64,000 nucleotides of DNA, from positions 56,196 to 120,195 of the forward strand of contig JAKUTK010000008.1 of NCBI GenBank assembly GCA_022448005.1. The letters run 5' to 3'. Position numbers and translations under genes: made by a program. Below are positions 17,425-26,019 of this stretch, piece after piece. The notes under the pieces were generated by a model. It saw only the letters and a program-made list of their open reading frames with translations, was not told where the DNA came from and did no database searches. Positions within the stretch are counted from its first letter, which is position 1. Each line of letters begins with the position of its first letter. This DNA is from Pseudomonas sp. (GTDB taxonomy: Bacteria > Pseudomonadota > Gammaproteobacteria > Pseudomonadales > Pseudomonadaceae).

Positions 17425-19830
17425 ATGAATCAGCTACTGCCCAGTCTTGACGAGCTGGACCATCATGCGGAGATCCAGCCGGAGTTCGCCAGCTGGCGAA
17501 CCGGGTACGGTCCCTTTGAGCATGCTTTGGAAACCCAGGCTGCCGTGTTTCGCCTGGCCCATCAGCTGGTACAGGCCAAGCTGCAGCCGGATTTGGCAAG
17601 TGTGTATCGGCTGTTGCAGGCCGTCGACCGGATCGGTTCGGCTGGACTGTGGCTGGTTGTGCACATGACCTATGCGCGTCGCGTTCGGCTGGACGGCTCT
17701 GAACTCAGCGCTGAAGACTTCAAGGCTGCGCCAGAAGGGCATACCGGCGGCTCTCTAAATATGGTGCCTGCCTACGCTGGGTATCTTGGTCTGAACGCGC
17801 TGACCGGCAGTACGCGCGCCTGGTTGATGGGGCAGGGCCACTGCGTTGCAGCGATCGAAGCGCTGAATCTGCTTACCGACAATCTGCACCCCGAACAGAA
17901 GCAAGTCTATGGTGGAGGCGAAGCGGGCATCAATCGGCTCATCGAGGACTTCTACGGCTACCATCAGGCGGCGGATGGCAGCCCCTCAGCCCCCCTCGGC
18001 AGCCATGTCAATGCACACACTGGGGGCGGTATTGCCGAAGGCGGATACCTTGGCTTCGCCGAGCTGCAATATGCCCACATGCCACTGCCTGGCGAGACGT
18101 TGGTGGCCTTTCTATCCGATGGTGCAGCAGAGGAACAGCGCGGCAGCGACTGGATTCCGCGCTGGTGGCGTGCCGAGGATTGCGGTGTAGCGCTGCCCAT
18201 CATGATCGCCAATGGTCGGCGTATCGAACAACGCACCCAGCTTGGCACTCACGAGGGGCTTGAGGGGTTTCGCCAGCATCTTAGCCGTTGTGGCTTTGAC
18301 CCTATCCCGTTCGATGGGCGTGACCCGGCTGCTTTCGTCTGCGCCCTGTGGGAGATGGAGCAGCGCCTGGTTCGGCGTGTCGAGGAAAAATCCCGCGGTC
18401 TGCTGCGCTATCCGCTGCCGATCCCCTACGGAATAGCCGAGACGATCAAAGGGTTCGGCTTCTATGGTGCCGGCTGCAATGCAGCGCATAACCTGCCGCT
18501 GCCGGGCAACCCGAGCGTCGATGACGCTTCGCGTGAGTTGTTCAATACTCATGCCGCCCCGCTTTTCGTTCCCTGGGATGAGCTTGAGCAAGCTCGCCAG
18601 CTGGTTGCGCAGTCCCGCCATGCGCGCCCTGCCGAGCGCGACAACGTCCTCGCGACCAGGCGGCCCAATGCTCCGGTCATGCCGCCGCTCCGGTATCACG
18701 ATCACGCCTGTTCCCCGATGGCAGCGGTAGATGATTTCTTTGTCGAACTCACCCGTGCCAATCCGTCACTGCGCCCCCGTGTGGGTAACCCCGATGAACT
18801 GGCCAGCAATCGCTTGGGCGGCGTACTCAGAGCGATGAAGCACCGCGTGGTCGATCCTGAGGGAGAGCTGGAGGCGGTGGACGGAAAGATCATCACAGCA
18901 CTGAATGAAGAGGCCGTGGTTTCCGCCTGTCTTGCCAACCAGGGCGGCCTGAACCTGGTTGCCAGTTATGAGGCGTTCTGCGTGAAGATGCTCGGCGCGG
19001 TACGCCAAACCCTGATTTTCTCCCGTCAGCAGAAGGAGGTTGGGCGGCCAGCCGGTTGGCTTGGCTGGCCCATCATCGCTACGTCTCACACCTGGGAAAA
19101 CGGCAAGAACCAGCAGTCGCACCAGGACACCACCTTTTGCGAGGCTTTGCTGAGCGAAATGAGCGATATGGCGAGAGTGTTGTTCCCCGCGGACCACAAC
19201 AGCGCCATGGCACTGCTGCCTTACATCTATCAGGCCCGCGGTGCGCTGGCTTGCCTAGTCATGCCCAAACGTGAGCGGCCAGCTGTTTTCAATCAGGCTC
19301 AGGCCGAGCGGCTTGCCCGTGATGGGGCGATCATCGTCGACGAGCAGAAGGGCAATAACCCGATTCTTCTGATTGCCAATGGCAGCTATCAGCTGACCGA
19401 AATGCAGCGGGCCACCCAGAGGCTCAAAGAGGCGGGTGTCAGCTACCGTCTGGTTTATCTGCAGGAGCCGGGGCGCTTCCGCGCGCCCCGTGATCGTTGG
19501 GAGATCGAGGCGCTAGCGGCCGAGGGTGTGGCCGAGCGCCTGTTTCCCGAACAGATGGAAATGAGGGTGCTGCTCACTCACATGCGGCCTGAAGTGGCGC
19601 GTGGTCATCTCTGGCCGATCTTGCCGGACGTGCGACGAAATTCGGTTCTGGGCTATCGCAATCGTGGTGGCACGCTGGACGAAGGCGGTATGCAATTCGC
19701 CAACCGGGCGAGCTGGGCGAATGTATTGGCCGCCTGCGCACGTTTGCTCGACGTACCGCGAACCGCACTGCTCAAGCCAGATGAGGCGGCTGCGGTCGCG
19801 GGCAAGGGCGATCCGCGCGTGCTGCGCTAG
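17425..19830 (+). CDS. Phosphoketolase-family (XFP) enzyme
   Basis: An 801-residue thiamine-diphosphate enzyme of the phosphoketolase superfamily. The N-terminal domain has PEGHTGGSLNM at about 108-118, WLMGQGHCVAAIEALN, HVNAHTGGGIAEGGYLG and the ThDP-binding FLSDGAAEEQRGSDW. The middle domain has LNEEAVVSACLANQGGLNLVASYEAF and the stretch around SHTWENGKNQQSHQD. Canonical phosphoketolases read GPGHGGPA where this protein has GQGHCVAA, so it belongs to a divergent branch, often labelled xylulose-5-phosphate phosphoketolase or '3-epimerase' in pseudomonads; the true substrate is unsettled. The gene stands alone with a start at ATG 17425 after cggagtg. A hairpin follows at 19843. Confidence 0.85.
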   Translation: MNQLLPSLDELDHHAEIQPEFASWRTGYGPFEHALETQAAVFRLAHQLVQAKLQPDLASVYRLLQAVDRIGSAGLWLVVHMTYARRVRLDGSELSAEDFKAAPEGHTGGSLNMVPAYAGYLGLNALTGSTRAWLMGQGHCVAAIEALNLLTDNLHPEQKQVYGGGEAGINRLIEDFYGYHQAADGSPSAPLGSHVNAHTGGGIAEGGYLGFAELQYAHMPLPGETLVAFLSDGAAEEQRGSDWIPRWWRAEDCGVALPIMIANGRRIEQRTQLGTHEGLEGFRQHLSRCGFDPIPFDGRDPAAFVCALWEMEQRLVRRVEEKSRGLLRYPLPIPYGIAETIKGFGFYGAGCNAAHNLPLPGNPSVDDASRELFNTHAAPLFVPWDELEQARQLVAQSRHARPAERDNVLATRRPNAPVMPPLRYHDHACSPMAAVDDFFVELTRANPSLRPRVGNPDELASNRLGGVLRAMKHRVVDPEGELEAVDGKIITALNEEAVVSACLANQGGLNLVASYEAFCVKMLGAVRQTLIFSRQQKEVGRPAGWLGWPIIATSHTWENGKNQQSHQDTTFCEALLSEMSDMARVLFPADHNSAMALLPYIYQARGALACLVMPKRERPAVFNQAQAERLARDGAIIVDEQKGNNPILLIANGSYQLTEMQRATQRLKEAGVSYRLVYLQEPGRFRAPRDRWEIEALAAEGVAERLFPEQMEMRVLLTHMRPEVARGHLWPILPDVRRNSVLGYRNRGGTLDEGGMQFANRASWANVLAACARLLDVPRTALLKPDEAAAVAGKGDPRVLR

Positions 19831-19842
19831 TCGGACCTGTCA

Positions 19843-19866
19843 AAGGGCAGCGCCGATGCTGCCCTT
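19843..19866. terminator. Hairpin between the phosphoketolase-like gene and the convergent PA3611-like gene
   Basis: A perfect 9-bp stem (aagggcagc / gctgccctt) with a 6-base loop lies between two convergent stop codons. It has no T run on either side, so its terminator role is inferred from position. Confidence 0.5.
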
Positions 19867-19881
19867 GGCGTGTTGCCAGCT

Positions 19882-20274
19882 TCAGCAATCGCTGGAGCGA
19901 TAGCGTTCCGTGGTGATCGGTTTCTTGCTCTGGTACTCGCTGAACTCGAAGCGCAACACTGCGCCCTGGCTCATCAGCTGACGCAGGCCCTCGTTGTTGC
20001 AGACGCTGGCGGCCAGTTGGGTGCGGACCTGCTTGGGGTTGTCTCGCATCTGCGCGGCGTGGCGTGGCTGAACGCTCAGATGGTTGACCAATTCGTTTCC
20101 GTCGACGCTGTAGCCCTCGTCGAGCAGGTCGGAGTTAATCGCACGTGGAGTGCCTACACTGCTTTCACGGGCGACTTTTTCCAGCAATTGGCTGAGCGGC
20201 TGGTCTTGTGCGGATGCTGTGTGGGCCAAGGGCAGGGCGAGGCAAAGCGTTAAAAGTGTGGTCAGACGGCGCAT
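19882..20274 (-). CDS. Secreted PA3611-like protein (QSregVF family)
   Basis: A 130-residue protein with a Sec signal peptide ending in HTASA at about residue 20. The mature part carries GTPRAINSDLLDEGYSVDGNELVNHLSVQPRHAAQMRDNP, one Cys in VCNNEG, and a C-terminal Cys that may pair with it. It resembles P. aeruginosa PA3611, described as a quorum-sensing-regulated virulence factor of known structure but unknown function. That comparison rests on my memory of the sequence and on synteny with recA-recX. The ATG at 20274 follows aggagatc; the long frame upstream to 20646 is antisense to tapT and spurious. Confidence 0.75.
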   Translation of the reverse strand: MRRLTTLLTLCLALPLAHTASAQDQPLSQLLEKVARESSVGTPRAINSDLLDEGYSVDGNELVNHLSVQPRHAAQMRDNPKQVRTQLAASVCNNEGLRQLMSQGAVLRFEFSEYQSKKPITTERYRSSDC

Positions 20275-20388
20275 GGTGATCTCCTGATGACTGCCGTCGT
20301 TCGACCGGTGTCGGTCCTCACGGTTCAGCGCTGCCATGGTTTGGGAACGGCTGTTAAACTCCGCTCCCCCTCTGTTGATCGAACAATC

Positions 20389-21105
20389 ATGACTCACGCC
20401 GTCGTCCGCCTTCGCGATGCTCGCCTGGCGCGTAGCGCCAAACCGTTCATTGCCCGCGGTTCGCGCACGCCGCGGTGTGCCCGCTGCCGAGTTGCCTTCA
20501 GCCATTGCCTGTGTGACTGGCTGCCATCGGTAACGACCAATAGCGCGGTCTGCCTGATCATGCACGATATCGAGCCGCTGAAACCGAGCAATACCGGTTG
20601 GCTGATTGCCGATATCGTCGCTGAAACCTATGCCTTCACCTGGCAACGAACCGGTGTAGACGCTGCGCTGCTAGAGCTGCTGGCCGATGCCCGCTATCAG
20701 CCCCTGGTGGTCTTTCCGGGTGAGTACGCGCAACCAGATCGGGTGGTTACGGAGCTTGAGGTCATACCGGGGAAGCGCCCGCTGTTCATCCTGCTGGATG
20801 CGACCTGGACCGAAGCGCGCAAGATGTTTCGTAAAAGCCCCTATCTGAATCATCTGCCAGTGCTGAGCTTGCAGGCCGACGTACTGTCACGTTATCGCCT
20901 GCGCCGCTCGACTCGCAGCGAACACCTGTGCACCGCGGAGGTCGCTGCGTTGTGCTTGGGCTTGGCTGGAGATGACCAAGGCTCCGCGGCGCTGGATACC
21001 TGGCTCGATGCGTTCACTGATCATTACCTGGGTGCCAAATATCACCGCGCACCAGACCCCGAGGATGCCACTCATCGGGCGCTGGCCGCTCTTGGCCAGC
21101 GCTGA
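20389..21105 (+). CDS. tapT: tRNA-uridine aminocarboxypropyltransferase (DTW domain)
   Basis: A 238-residue DTW-domain protein. An N-terminal zinc-knuckle (CARCRVAFSHCLC) is followed by the DTW signature LDATWTEARKM, then S-x-R motif RRSTRSEHLCTAEV. Members such as E. coli TapT/YfiP transfer the aminocarboxypropyl group of S-adenosylmethionine to U47 of tRNA, forming acp3U. ATG at 20389 (MTHAVV) is taken because the conserved region begins soon after; the ORF could extend to 20287 but that part is not family-like. It converges with the EamA transporter, with 14 bases between stops. Confidence 0.85.
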   Translation: MTHAVVRLRDARLARSAKPFIARGSRTPRCARCRVAFSHCLCDWLPSVTTNSAVCLIMHDIEPLKPSNTGWLIADIVAETYAFTWQRTGVDAALLELLADARYQPLVVFPGEYAQPDRVVTELEVIPGKRPLFILLDATWTEARKMFRKSPYLNHLPVLSLQADVLSRYRLRRSTRSEHLCTAEVAALCLGLAGDDQGSAALDTWLDAFTDHYLGAKYHRAPDPEDATHRALAALGQR

Positions 21106-21119
21106 TATTGGCCTGTGGG

Positions 21120-22043
21120 TCAGTGCCTGGCCACCTGTGGGATTTCAGTAGCAGCCGGCACGGGTACATCCTTGCGCGGCCAGAGTTGGGCAGCGAGCAT
21201 GCCAACGAACATCAGCGCACAACCAAAATAACCGCGCGGACTTAGGCTTTCATCAAGCAAAAATGCTCCAGCAAGCGCGGCGAACACCGCTTCGAGCGAG
21301 AGGATGATGGCCGCGTGCGAGGCGATTGCGTGCTTCTGCGCCACGACTTGCAAGGTGTAACCAACCCCCACTGCGAACATTCCGCCATAGATCAGGGCCG
21401 GCGCGGCAAGCCAGATGCTGTTCAGGCTGGCTTCTTCGAAGACTGCCGCCAGCAGCAGACTGACGACCGCGCAGGTCACGAATTGCAGAAAGGCCAGGCG
21501 AATGGCGTCATGACGACCCACGAAAAAGCTCACCAGCAACACATGAATGCCCCACACGAAAGCGCCAGCCAACTGTATCCAGTCGCCGGAAGCGATCTGA
21601 AAGTTTTCGTCGATGCTGAGCAGCGCCATGCCAACCACGGCGAGTATTGCGCCTAGCCAGGTGCCCATGCCGGTCCTCTGGCCAATCGCCAGGCCAAGTA
21701 AGGGCACGACGATGACGTACAAGCCAGTGATAAATCCGGAGTTGGTCACGCTGGTAAACAGCAGGCCAACCTGTTGCAGGTTGATGCCAATAGTGAGTGC
21801 GAGGCCCATACTGAGGCCTCCGAGTAGCAAGCCGCGCTGCAAGAATGGCTCGTGGCGAGGAGCGCCTCGGCCTTGGTGCAGCAACAAGGGCAGCAATACA
21901 ATTGCGCCCAATGCGAAGCGCAGGCCGGTGAACAGGAAAGGCCCGATGTTATCCATGCCGACCCGCTGTGCGACAAATGCGCTTCCCCAGATCATGGCCG
22001 TGATGAGCATTAAGAAATCGGCGCGAAGGGCTTGTTTGCGCAT
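21120..22043 (-). CDS. EamA/DMT-family transporter
   Basis: A 307-residue inner-membrane protein with ten predicted helices in two EamA repeats. The first begins MLITAMIWGSAFVAQRVGMDNIGPF and the second around WIQLAGAFVWGIHVLLVSFFVGRH. The C-terminal repeat contains ILSLEAVFAALAGAFLLDESLSPRGYFGCALMF, the typical DMT ending. These are metabolite or drug exporters of unknown substrate. The start is unsure: ATG 22043 (MRKQAL) fits family length best, but 22079 (MQSSRF) and 22190 are also in frame, and none has a strong ribosome site. Confidence 0.8.
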   Translation of the reverse strand: MRKQALRADFLMLITAMIWGSAFVAQRVGMDNIGPFLFTGLRFALGAIVLLPLLLHQGRGAPRHEPFLQRGLLLGGLSMGLALTIGINLQQVGLLFTSVTNSGFITGLYVIVVPLLGLAIGQRTGMGTWLGAILAVVGMALLSIDENFQIASGDWIQLAGAFVWGIHVLLVSFFVGRHDAIRLAFLQFVTCAVVSLLLAAVFEEASLNSIWLAAPALIYGGMFAVGVGYTLQVVAQKHAIASHAAIILSLEAVFAALAGAFLLDESLSPRGYFGCALMFVGMLAAQLWPRKDVPVPAATEIPQVARH

Positions 22044-22277
22044 GTTCGGACTCGTGCGGAAAAACCGCGAACTTTGCATCAAACCGAGGGGCTTTGCCAC
22101 CGCTTCGCCTTCCGGCGCGGCAAACGGCTTATTAAATGCGGAACGATGATCGAATTTCGCGTGGTGGCGCGATATCATCACTGCGGTCACCCTCGAGCAT
22201 ATTGCGGGTTCTTGCCGTCCTGATTGTCAGCACCCGGCTCAGGCAGGTGAAGCGCCAATAAAAACTATAGGTCCGCC

Positions 22278-22928
22278 ATGGCTGCTTACGAAATCCTTAT
22301 CGCCGATGATCATCCCCTGTTTCGCAGTGCCCTCCAGCAAGCGTTGACGCTTGGCCTGGGCGATGAAGTACGGCTTTCCGAGGCGGCTAGCATTGCCGAA
22401 CTCGAAGCTCAACTGACCCGAACCTCAGACTGGGATCTGGTATTGCTGGACCTCAATATGCCCGGCGCTTATGGATTCTCCGGGCTGGTGCTGCTGCGAG
22501 GTCAGTATCCCCAGTTGCCCGTTGTGATGATTTCTGCACAAGAGGACGCTGCGGTTGTTGCTCGCTCGCGCGAGTTTGGCGCCAGCGGTTTCATACCCAA
22601 ATCCAGTTCACTCGAAACGATCCAGCAGGCTGTAAGGGTCGTGCTTGATGGCGACGTCTGGTGGCCTAGCAATATCGAGGATGTGGCGCATGTCAGCCCT
22701 GAAGCCAAGGCTGCCAGCGAAGGGCTCGCGAGCCTCACGCCTCAGCAGTTTCGCGTGCTCACCATGGTGTGCGACGGTTTGCTGAACAAGCAGATCGCTT
22801 ATGAACTCAGTGTTTCCGAGGCGACCATCAAGGCGCATGTGACCGCAATCTTCCGCAAGTTGGGCGTTCGCACCCGAACCCAGGCTGCTCTACTGTTGCA
22901 GCAGATGGGCTCAATCCCCAGCAGCTGA
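22278..22928 (+). CDS. erdR: LuxR-type response regulator, ErdR-like
   Basis: A 216-residue two-component response regulator. The receiver domain (1-120) has the acidic pair Asp10-Asp11, phosphoacceptor Asp58 in LVLLDLNMPG, and the conserved Lys in FIPKSSS. A linker leads to a LuxR/FixJ helix-turn-helix at about 150-210 (LTPQQFRVLTMVCDGLLNKQIA, SVSEATIKAHVTAIFRKLGV). It closely resembles Pseudomonas ErdR (PA3604), which activates acsA and the ethanol/acetate oxidation genes. No sensor kinase lies next to it, as in other pseudomonads. The ATG at 22278 follows tataggtccgcc. Confidence 0.85.
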   Translation: MAAYEILIADDHPLFRSALQQALTLGLGDEVRLSEAASIAELEAQLTRTSDWDLVLLDLNMPGAYGFSGLVLLRGQYPQLPVVMISAQEDAAVVARSREFGASGFIPKSSSLETIQQAVRVVLDGDVWWPSNIEDVAHVSPEAKAASEGLASLTPQQFRVLTMVCDGLLNKQIAYELSVSEATIKAHVTAIFRKLGVRTRTQAALLLQQMGSIPSS

Positions 22929-22975
22929 AACACGTTCGTGCCTGTGGATGCCTCGTTAATCGCGCTGGCTCAGAG

Positions 22976-23902
22976 TCAAGCAATCTTTGGCAGTACAATC
23001 TCATCACTGCGGCGTACTCCTGCCGTCAGCGCTCGGCATTGTTCGATGAATTCACGCATCGCGGCGGTCTGATATTTCATCGAGTGCCAGATGAAATAGA
23101 ACTGCCGGGAGAGGTCCAGTTCGGGTGTTTCCAGAGCGACCAGGCTGCCGCGGCGAAATGCATCGCGTAGCGCCAATCTTGAAATGCAGCCGATCCCGAG
23201 CCCGGATTCAACGGCTCGTTTAATCGCCTCGGTATGCTCCAGCTCAAGCCGAATGTTCAATTTGGCCGGGTGATGGCGCATGGCATGGTCGAAGGTCAGG
23301 CGAGTACCAGAGCCCTGTTCGCGGAGAATCCAGGCTTCGCGCGAGAGTTGATCCAGGCTCACCGCAGTGTGGGCGGCCAACGCATGCTGGGGGGCGCAAA
23401 ATACCACCAGTTCGTCCTCGACCCAGGGTAATACTTCGATCTCTGGATGCTGGCAGTCGCCCTCAATCAGACCTAAATCAAGTTCATGTTGCGCAACCTG
23501 CTGGACAATATGCGCGGTGTTCTGCACATGGAGTTTCACTCGGCATTCAGGGTGACGCTGCATAAAACTGCCGATGAGCAAGGTGGCGAGGTAATTGCCG
23601 ATCGTCAGGGTGGCGCCCACGCTCAGGGAGCCGAATCCCGTTTTGCCAGCGAGCAGATCCTCAATTGCTTTGGCCTGGTCGAGCAAGCCTACTGCCTGCG
23701 GCAATAGCTGGTGGCCTAATGCGTTCAGCCACAAACGTTTACCGGCACGGTCGAACAGCTGGCAACCCGACTGGCGCTCCAGTTCGGCCAGTGAGGTGCT
23801 GGTCGCCGACTGTGAAAGGGCAAGGCTTTCAGCCGCACGGGAAACGCTCTCATGCCGGGCGAACGCGACGAACACTTGCAGCTGGCGGAGCGTGAAATGC
23901 AT
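22976..23902 (-). CDS. finR: LysR-type regulator FinR
   Basis: A 308-residue LysR regulator: the N-terminal winged helix (LRQLQVFVAFARHESVSRAAESLALSQSATSTSLAELE) and a C-terminal effector domain of two Rossmann halves. It is divergent from fpr, the arrangement known for FinR in Pseudomonas, where FinR is needed for fpr induction under oxidative and sulfite stress. The start is ATG 23902 (MHFTLR); the ORF to 23998 runs through the intergenic operator and is rejected. An inverted repeat that could be its binding site lies 9 bases upstream. Confidence 0.85.
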   Translation of the reverse strand: MHFTLRQLQVFVAFARHESVSRAAESLALSQSATSTSLAELERQSGCQLFDRAGKRLWLNALGHQLLPQAVGLLDQAKAIEDLLAGKTGFGSLSVGATLTIGNYLATLLIGSFMQRHPECRVKLHVQNTAHIVQQVAQHELDLGLIEGDCQHPEIEVLPWVEDELVVFCAPQHALAAHTAVSLDQLSREAWILREQGSGTRLTFDHAMRHHPAKLNIRLELEHTEAIKRAVESGLGIGCISRLALRDAFRRGSLVALETPELDLSRQFYFIWHSMKYQTAAMREFIEQCRALTAGVRRSDEIVLPKIA

Positions 23903-23910
23903 ATCTATAT

Positions 23911-23930
23911 AACCGATAACATATATCGTT
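23911..23930. promoter_or_regulatory. Candidate FinR operator in the finR-fpr intergenic region
   Basis: The sequence aacCGATAacataTATCGtt is an inverted repeat of 5 bp with a 5-base spacer; the outer pairs also match, apart from one position on the left. LysR regulators bind such T-N11-A-like symmetric sites in divergent promoters. A second, looser AT-rich inverted element (taatat ... atatta) lies at about 23930-23952. The assignment is inferred from location and symmetry. Confidence 0.55.
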
Positions 23931-24015
23931 AATATTCGTTTAGCGGATATTAGTCGGCCCGGTAAACTGTCAGCAAATATTGATGCGCCGTTGCGCACTA
24001 GAAGGGGAGCACTAC

Positions 24016-24792
24016 ATGAGCAACCTGAACGTTGAGCGAGTCCTCAGTGTGCATCACTGGAACGACACGCTGTTCAGTTTCAAAACCACCCGCAATCCGG
24101 GGCTGCGCTTTGAAAATGGTCAGTTCGTGATGATCGGACTCGAAGTGGAAGGGCGACCCCTCATGCGTGCTTACAGCATTGCGAGCCCCAATTATGAAGA
24201 GCATCTGGAGTTCTTCAGTATCAAGGTAGCTGACGGTCCGCTGACCTCTCGCCTGCAGCACCTGAAAGAAGGTGATTCGCTGATGGTCAGTCGCAAGCCG
24301 ACTGGCACGCTGGTGCTGGACGATCTGTTGCCCGCCAAGCATCTTTACCTTCTGAGTACGGGAACCGGTCTGGCGCCTTTCATGAGCGTGATCCAGGATC
24401 CGGAAACCTATGAGCGTTTCGAGAAAGTCATCCTGGTGCATGGTGTTCGTTACGCAAACGAAGTTGCCTACCGTGAGTTCATTACCGAGCACCTGCCGCA
24501 GAACGAGTTCTTCGGCGAAGCCCTGAAAGAGAAGCTGATCTACTACCCCACCGTCACGCGCGAGGCGTTTGAAAATCAGGGGCGGCTGACTGACTTGATG
24601 CGCAGCGGCAAGCTGTTTTCAGATATCGGCCTGCCGCCGATCAACCCGGAAGACGACCGCGCGATGATCTGCGGTAGCCCAAGTATGCTGGCCGAAACAA
24701 GCGAAGTGCTCGACAGCTTTGGCCTGAAGGCATCGCCGCGGATGGGCGATCCTGGGCACTACCTGATCGAGCGAGCATTCGTCGAGAAGTGA
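24016..24792 (+). CDS. fpr: Ferredoxin-NADP+ reductase Fpr
   Basis: A 258-residue flavoenzyme. The FAD-binding beta-barrel carries RAYS at 51-54, and the NADP domain begins with STGTGLAPF at about 114-122 and ends with the CGSPSM motif and the C-terminal VEK. It is the subclass II (bacterial) reductase that shuttles electrons between NADPH and ferredoxin or flavodoxin, used in defence against oxidative stress. ATG at 24016 (MSNLNV) follows ggggagc. It is transcribed away from finR, whose product is its known activator, and is closed by a strong terminator. Confidence 0.95.
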   Translation: MSNLNVERVLSVHHWNDTLFSFKTTRNPGLRFENGQFVMIGLEVEGRPLMRAYSIASPNYEEHLEFFSIKVADGPLTSRLQHLKEGDSLMVSRKPTGTLVLDDLLPAKHLYLLSTGTGLAPFMSVIQDPETYERFEKVILVHGVRYANEVAYREFITEHLPQNEFFGEALKEKLIYYPTVTREAFENQGRLTDLMRSGKLFSDIGLPPINPEDDRAMICGSPSMLAETSEVLDSFGLKASPRMGDPGHYLIERAFVEK

Positions 24793-24810
24793 TTGGACGT
24801 TGAGTGCAAC

Positions 24811-24846
24811 GACCGGCTGAGCGTCACGTCAGCCGGTTTTTTTTTG
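24811..24846 (+). terminator. Terminator of fpr
   Basis: A 9-bp stem (accggctga / tcagccggt) with an 8-base loop is followed by a run of nine T residues. It lies 20 bases after the fpr stop and separates it from the convergent ychJ. Confidence 0.93.
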
Positions 24847-24855
24847 GCTGGCTCT

Positions 24856-25341
24856 TTAGAAGTAAGTGGCACAGCATTTCTTAAACTTCTGACCACTCCC
24901 GCACGAGCACGGGTCGTTGCGACCGGCCTTCAGCGGGACAGTGGGGTCAATGAAGTACCAGCGTTCATTGTGCTGCACGAACGCTGAGCGCTCATGTTGA
25001 GCGTGCTCTCCGGCTCCGTCGTGCCATCGTGCGGTAAAACTGACCAGCGCATGTTCTGGCTGTCCGCCGAGCACTTGGCTTTGCTTAACGTCCAGTCCCA
25101 GCCAGGTGCTGTTGGCGCTCCAATCCTTCATGGACTGCAGATCCAGAGCTTGCTGCTGTGCCGGCAGCGTGGTGGCCTGCAGGTAAGCGATAGCCCCGAC
25201 AACGTAGGCGCTATATCGCGAGCGCATCAGTTGTTCAGCGCTAGGCGCTGGTAGACCTTGATGATAACGGCCGCAACATTCGCCGTAGGGGTCGCCGGTG
25301 CCGCAGGGGCAATTTGCGTCTGTCGGTTGATCATCAGACAT
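24856..25341 (-). CDS. YchJ-family SEC-C motif protein
   Basis: A 161-residue protein with two zinc-binding SEC-C motifs, one at each end: [13 protein letters not shown] near the N-terminus and [13 protein letters not shown] at the C-terminus, with a UPF0225/NTF2-like central domain ([32 protein letters not shown]). Its function is unknown; E. coli YchJ is the model. I chose ATG 25341 (MSDDQP) over a TTG two codons upstream because ggtggt lies at the right place. It overlaps the operon of the gene upstream by adjacency: the next stop at 25348 is 6 bases away. Confidence 0.85.
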   Translation of the reverse strand: MSDDQPTDANCPCGTGDPYGECCGRYHQGLPAPSAEQLMRSRYSAYVVGAIAYLQATTLPAQQQALDLQSMKDWSANSTWLGLDVKQSQVLGGQPEHALVSFTARWHDGAGEHAQHERSAFVQHNERWYFIDPTVPLKAGRNDPCSCGSGQKFKKCCATYF

Positions 25342-25347
25342 CGTCAA

Positions 25348-25845
25348 TCACCACCAATATTTGCCGAACATTTGCGGATTGGCCCAGTACTTTGCATTGA
25401 GCCAGTCTGGAACCTGCTTGTAATCCAGTAGGTCGTAGGTGAAGAGGGTCACCGTTTGGCCGCCTCGTTCGAAGCGTCCGCTGAGCTGTAAGGCCAGCGA
25501 GTAAAAATCGGTTGCCTGCCAGTCCGACGCATTCAGATCGACCAAAACCGCCATGCGGCTGGTGTTGAGATTGCGAATGCCGCCGAGCAACTGCAGGCCG
25601 TCGCGCTTCCGGAGGTGTTCCAGGCAGTCAGCGACCAGGGCGAGATCGTAGCGGCGGGCCGCGAGGTCTGCAGGCAGTGGGCCGGTCAGTGCGCGATCAA
25701 TCTGGCAGTGGTTATGGCTGTGGCTGAATGCGTCGATTGCGGGCAGTTCGCTACGACCGACATACAGCAATCGGGCCGGACGGTGTTGTTCCAACAGGGC
25801 GGCCAAAGCTTGCTGCGGCGTCTGCGATGAGCGGGATGCGGTCAA
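25348..25845 (-). CDS. DUF6231-like conserved hypothetical protein
   Basis: A protein of about 165 residues with a methyltransferase-like Rossmann layout: ARLLYVGRSELPAIDAF resembles a nucleotide-binding strand-loop, and DLALVADCLEHLRKRDG resembles the post-motif strand of SAM methyltransferases, but no catalytic motif is clear. It matches a Pseudomonas family usually found beside ychJ. The start is probably TTG 25845, which has cgaggaat at the right distance; the frame can extend to another TTG at 25908. It lies directly upstream of ychJ and is likely co-transcribed with it. Confidence 0.7.
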   Translation of the reverse strand: MTASRSSQTPQQALAALLEQHRPARLLYVGRSELPAIDAFSHSHNHCQIDRALTGPLPADLAARRYDLALVADCLEHLRKRDGLQLLGGIRNLNTSRMAVLVDLNASDWQATDFYSLALQLSGRFERGGQTVTLFTYDLLDYKQVPDWLNAKYWANPQMFGKYWW

Positions 25846-25915
25846 GCCGGGATTCCTCGATATCAGGCGTAGCGGAATGCAGAGATTGCAGTCCGCTCGG
25901 TCTGTCAAAGTATAA

Positions 25916-25948
25916 AGACTAGCGCGCTGGCGCCTGCCGTCCTAGTCT
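25916..25948. repeat. Inverted repeat in the gap before the OmpA-like gene
   Basis: A 7-bp inverted repeat (agactag ... ctagtct) with a 19-base GC-rich spacer lies in the divergent region between the DUF6231-like gene and the OmpA-like lipoprotein gene. Whether it is an operator or an RNA hairpin is unknown. Confidence 0.35.
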
Positions 25949-26019
25949 CGATATAACTGGAGCTGCTTATGCTATGGCGCATAAAGCTCTGGCTGATCCC
26001 ACATTAGGAGGCTTTAACG

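Noticed and set aside
19882..20646. A 254-residue reading for the PA3611-like gene
   Set aside because: The first 124 residues are antisense to tapT; the signal peptide and ribosome site fix the start at 20274.
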